Source: Pelethousia sp034933245 (GTDB taxonomy: Bacteria > Bacillota > Clostridia > Christensenellales > CAG-138). From it: a stretch of DNA of 25,064 nucleotides. Position numbers and translations under genes: made by a program. The notes below the pieces were generated by a model. It had not been told where the DNA came from and searched no databases. It saw only the letters and a list, made by a program, of their open reading frames with translations. The DNA lies in assembly GCA_034933245.1 (NCBI GenBank), contig JAYFNX010000020.1:1-25064 (forward strand). The letters run 5' to 3'. Each line of letters begins with the position of its first letter. The first letter of the stretch is position 1. Shown in pieces: positions 22,673 to 25,064 of this stretch.

Positions 22673-23002
22673 TTACACCTTCCTTTCGATTATTTTAATG
22701 GAATCTCCATACGTTTCGGCAATGGAGGCCAGCCCCAATGCCATCGTGTCCAGAATGATGCGCGCTTTTTCCAAATCCTGCCCAGCCACCTGCTCTTCCA
22801 GCATGGCATAAAGCCAGCCGTCCCCCGTTTCCACGGCTGCAGGGAGATGCAGGATTTCGGTGATGCCATTGGCGGCGGCTGTCGTAAGCGCGGAAATGGC
22901 GCTGCATACAATATCGCTGCCGGACGAAGCAAAACCGGTATGGCCTCGGGCCTCAAAGCCCACCAGGCCCCCTTCTTTGGAAAAAAGCGTAATGGTCGTC
23001 AT
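22673..23002 (-). CDS. prp: Ribosomal-processing cysteine protease Prp (YsxB)
   Basis: This 109-aa protease cleaves the N-terminal extension of L27. Catalytic residues are visible: H21 in 'GHTGF' and C33 in 'DIVCSAISALT', equivalent to the His22/Cys34 pair known in S. aureus. The start ATG overlaps the rplU stop by one base, and its stop is 4 nt from rpmA, so the three proteins are translationally linked. The placement between L21 and L27 is the Firmicute standard and matches the cleavable leader on L27. Confidence 0.96.
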   Translation of the reverse strand: MTTITLFSKEGGLVGFEARGHTGFASSGSDIVCSAISALTTAAANGITEILHLPAAVETGDGWLYAMLEEQVAGQDLEKARIILDTMALGLASIAETYGDSIKIIERKV

Positions 23003-23304
23003 CAGCCGATGCTCTCAATAAGAACCTTGGTATAGGGCTGACGATGGCCCTGCTTCTTGCGGATGTTCTTCTTGGGCTTATAGTGGAATACCACAACTTT
23101 AACGCCCTTGCCCTGCTCGACAACCTTGCCCTTGGCGCTCACGCCTTCGACTACCGGCTTGCCGATCACGACCTCATCCCCGCAAAGCATTAATACTTCA
23201 AAGGCGACCTGCGTGCCCACTTCGGCATCCAGCTTTTCGACGAGAACCTCGTCCCCAGCGGCTACCTTGTACTGCTTGCCTCCTGTGCGGATAATTGCGT
23301 ACAT
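23002..23304 (-). CDS. rplU: 50S ribosomal protein L21
   Basis: This 100-aa protein has the whole L21 pattern: 'MYAIIRTGGKQYKV', 'GTQVAFEVLMLCGD', 'VVVFHYKPKKNIRKKQGHRQPYTKVLI'. The ATG at 23304 follows AGGAGGT. It is the first gene of the rplU-prp-rpmA operon, behind a structured leader and a strong promoter. Confidence 0.98.
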   Translation of the reverse strand: MYAIIRTGGKQYKVAAGDEVLVEKLDAEVGTQVAFEVLMLCGDEVVIGKPVVEGVSAKGKVVEQGKGVKVVVFHYKPKKNIRKKQGHRQPYTKVLIESIG

Positions 23305-23391
23305 GGTTTGCTACCTCCTCTTTCCAGTCTCGCCCATGCCCGGCGGCGGCTTGAAAAGCCACACTTGAAAAGCCGGCATAGAGCGGCTCAC
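23305..23391 (-). ncRNA. Structured rplU leader, candidate L21 leader
   Basis: The transcript leader of about 87 nt contains, on the minus strand, GCCGGCAT-type and ATGCCCGGC-type arms (23372-23379 and 23336-23344, one bulge). These enclose a GGCTT-ttc-AAGCC hairpin, and GGCTTTTCAAG occurs twice in a 14-nt period. L21 leaders are known autoregulatory elements in Firmicutes. The position and folding fit, but I cannot match the consensus base by base. Confidence 0.5.
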
Positions 23392-23397
23392 CGAGTC

Positions 23398-23427
23398 ATA
23401 ATAGCATAAAGGCCAGGCTCCTGTCAA
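23398..23427 (-). promoter_or_regulatory. Promoter of rplU-prp-rpmA
   Basis: On the minus strand TTGACA (23427-23422) and TATTAT (23403-23398) are 18 bp apart. Transcription would start near 23391, 87 nt before rplU. Confidence 0.75.
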
Positions 23428-23554
23428 TCAAAAACAGCCGAAATTTCATGCTTTTTTCGATATTTCCCGTCCGTCCGTGGTATACTTTATTTAGCTAGTT
23501 TTGCACACGCACGCTATTGCTATCATAATCAATAATAATGAGGATATGCAACCC

Positions 23555-24295
23555 ATGAAACTCACCGTATTGGGCCGCTACGGCCCCTTCCCCGCCCCGG
23601 GGGGCGCCTGCTCCGGCTATCTGCTCGAAAGCGGCGATATCGCGCTGGCGCTGGATCTGGGCAGCGGGACCCTCAGCAACCTCCTCCGCCGCCTTCCCGG
23701 CCTGGGCCTCACAGCCATCCTGCTCTCCCATCTGCACAGCGACCATATGTCGGACATGCTGGTGCTCCGTTATGCCTTGCAGCAGCTTTCGGCCCACGGA
23801 CGTTCCGTTCCTATGCCCCTCAGCGTGGTTTGCCCAGACGAACCTGATTTGGAATTCCGGCAATTGGCTGGAAGCGGTGTGTACGATATGGTACCGGCCC
23901 GGGATGGTTTGCGCATCCGGTTTGGCACGATGGCTATTTCGTTCCACCGTGTTATCCACCCGGTTCCCACCTATTGCTTCCATATTGAACATCAGGGCCG
24001 CCGTTTATTTTACACGGGCGATACGGGGTACTTCGCCGGCCTTAGCGACCTAGCCCGGGGCGCAAACGTGATCCTGGCGGGCACGGGCTTTCTAAATGCC
24101 GAAAAAACCACCGCCATTGCCCCCCACCTTACCGCCGGGGAAGCTGGGCGGTTGGCCCGGGACGCGGGCGCCGAGCAACTCCTCTGCACCCATATTTGGG
24201 GCGGTGAGCCCCGGGAGGAAGCCATCCTGGCGGAAGCCAAAGCCCTGTTCCCCAACACCTTGGTTGTGGAAGAAATGCATGAATATATGATTTAA
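23555..24295 (+). CDS. MBL-fold metal-dependent hydrolase
   Basis: This 246-aa cytoplasmic hydrolase of the metallo-beta-lactamase fold is related to RNase Z/phosphodiesterase-like enzymes of unknown substrate. The metal motif is HLHSDH at 59-64, followed by a His in 'FHRVIHPVPTY', Asp in 'FYTGDTGY' and His in 'LLCTHIWGG', so both metal sites look complete. The start at ATG 23555 fits a GAGG site 11 nt upstream and the usual 'MKLTVLGRYGPFPAPGGACSG' opening. The ATG at 23546 is an alternative. A TATACT lies near 23481 but its -35 is weak. Confidence 0.88.
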   Translation: MKLTVLGRYGPFPAPGGACSGYLLESGDIALALDLGSGTLSNLLRRLPGLGLTAILLSHLHSDHMSDMLVLRYALQQLSAHGRSVPMPLSVVCPDEPDLEFRQLAGSGVYDMVPARDGLRIRFGTMAISFHRVIHPVPTYCFHIEHQGRRLFYTGDTGYFAGLSDLARGANVILAGTGFLNAEKTTAIAPHLTAGEAGRLARDAGAEQLLCTHIWGGEPREEAILAEAKALFPNTLVVEEMHEYMI

Positions 24296-24404
24296 GCCTC
24301 GCATGCGGGAGCGTCGAAGGGTTTCCTATTTAGCGATTTATAGCAGCAAGCTTATCCACTTTCGGCAGCTTAAAAAAGCCGTTGTCAGGATTTGTTGAAA
24401 GGCA

Positions 24405-24434
24405 TTGACATAGGCGGATACTATCTGGTAAAAT
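24405..24434 (+). promoter_or_regulatory. Promoter of the tRNA array
   Basis: TTGACA (24405-24410) and TAAAAT (24429-24434) are 18 bp apart. A small CGGCAA/TTGCCG hairpin follows at 24445-24461, then tRNA-Arg starts at 24486. Confidence 0.75.
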
Positions 24435-24485
24435 ACATAATTGTCGGCAAGGGGTTTGCCGTGCCGCGGGCCGCAAACGGCGCAT

Positions 24486-24562
24486 GCGCCTGTAGCTCAG
24501 CTGGATAGAGCAACGGCCTTCTAAGCCGTAGGTCCAGGGTTCGAATCCCTGCGGGCGTGCCA
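24486..24562 (+). tRNA. tRNA-Arg (anticodon TCT)
   Basis: A full cloverleaf: acceptor GCGCCTG with CGGGCGT, D arm, anticodon stem ACGGC/GCCGT with loop CTTCTAA, T arm GGTTCGAATCC, and encoded CCA. It reads AGA codons. Confidence 0.93.
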
Positions 24563-24581
24563 TTCCCGGTAGGTTTCATAT

Positions 24582-24660
24582 GGTGGGTATAGTTCAGCCT
24601 GGTTAGAATGCCAGATTGTGGCTCTGGAGGTCGTGGGTTCGAGTCCCACTACCCACCCCA
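24582..24660 (+). tRNA. tRNA-His (anticodon GTG)
   Basis: Acceptor GTGGGTA with TACCCAC and the extra 5' G (-1) opposite C73, as required for tRNA-His. Anticodon loop TTGTGGC in stem CCAGA/TCTGG. CCA is encoded. Confidence 0.93.
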
Positions 24661-24740
24661 CAGGCGGCCGTGCATGCCATGAACGGTCATGCACGGTCTC
24701 CAATATTTTACCACCGGTAGGTCTCCCAAGCGTAAGGCAT

Positions 24741-24815
24741 TGGGGTGTCGCCAAGCGGTAAGGCACGGGACTTTGACTCCCGCATTCGTAGGTTCGAATC
24801 CTGCCACCCCAGCCA
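24741..24815 (+). tRNA. tRNA-Gln (anticodon TTG)
   Basis: Acceptor TGGGGTG with CACCCCA, anticodon stem CGGGA/TCCCG around CTTTGAC, T loop TTCGAAT, encoded CCA. Confidence 0.93.
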
Positions 24816-24852
24816 AACCGGCCTGGATGCGGCCCGGCCCATACAGGCACAT

Positions 24853-24928
24853 GACCCGTTAGCTCAGTTGGTAGAGCACTTGACTTTTAATCAAGGTGTC
24901 CGGAGTTCGAATCTCCGACGGGTCACCA
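24853..24928 (+). tRNA. tRNA-Lys (anticodon TTT)
   Basis: Acceptor GACCCGT with ACGGGTC, D arm GCTC-AGTTGGTA-GAGC, anticodon loop CTTTTAA, T loop TTCGAAT, encoded CCA. Confidence 0.93.
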
Positions 24929-24949
24929 TTTTTTCTTTGAAGGCATCGG

Positions 24950-25034
<85 letters not shown>

Positions 25035-25064
25035 CATTCGGCGGGCGTGCACCCTTCAGGGGCC

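Noticed and set aside
24330..24852. Minus-strand frames across the tRNA array (products such as 'ARPQGFEPWTYGLEG')
   Set aside because: These are the well-known false proteins obtained by translating the antisense of tRNA genes.

Overview
The window looks like a piece of a Clostridia-type Firmicute chromosome with moderately high GC. The evidence is the rplU-prp-rpmA order with a Prp-cleavable L27 leader, the lon-engB neighbourhood, an iscR-iscS-iscU cluster, strong TTGACA/TATAAT-type promoters, and a recombinase/sigma-like accessory module typical of Clostridia mobile elements. The species cannot be named from this sequence.

Positions 1 to about 5,260 are accessory DNA. From left to right they hold: the end of an IS481-like element (transposase start on the minus strand); a composite broken gene in which a STAND-type NTPase fragment is joined in frame to the C-terminal end of an ABC exporter ATPase; a 36-aa membrane peptide; a sigma-region-4-like protein whose ribosome binding site lies against a strong hairpin; about 470 bp without a gene but rich in inverted repeats; a 45-aa protein; and a large serine recombinase. 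This region ends against a tRNA-Ala(GGC) gene. The first 25 nt of that tRNA are duplicated between it and its promoter.

From 5,420 to 24,300 the DNA is ordinary chromosome. A minus-strand operon (SAM methyltransferase, Hsp33, TPR protein, THUMP-domain rRNA methyltransferase) is tightly packed and partly overlapping. Divergent from it are an LCP-family wall-polymer ligase and a small M15-like/peptidoglycan-binding protein. Next come the iscR-iscS-iscU Fe-S cluster operon with a recognisable promoter and TAATTCCAA half-sites, then a run of lon, engB, an acidic zinc-ribbon protein and a metallophosphoesterase. A divergent pair of small uncharacterised proteins follows, then an NCS2 purine permease, an OGG1-type 8-oxoguanine glycosylase, the rplU-prp-rpmA ribosomal operon with a structured leader, and an MBL-fold hydrolase.

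The right edge is a tRNA array (Arg-TCT, His-GTG, Gln-TTG, Lys-TTT, Leu-TAG) behind one strong promoter. No CRISPR array, rRNA gene or complete defence system is visible. The most promising unexplained signals are the structured non-coding stretch and small protein in the recombinase module, the STAND/ABC fusion, the tRNA-Ala half duplication, and the divergent small-protein pair near 19.5 kb.
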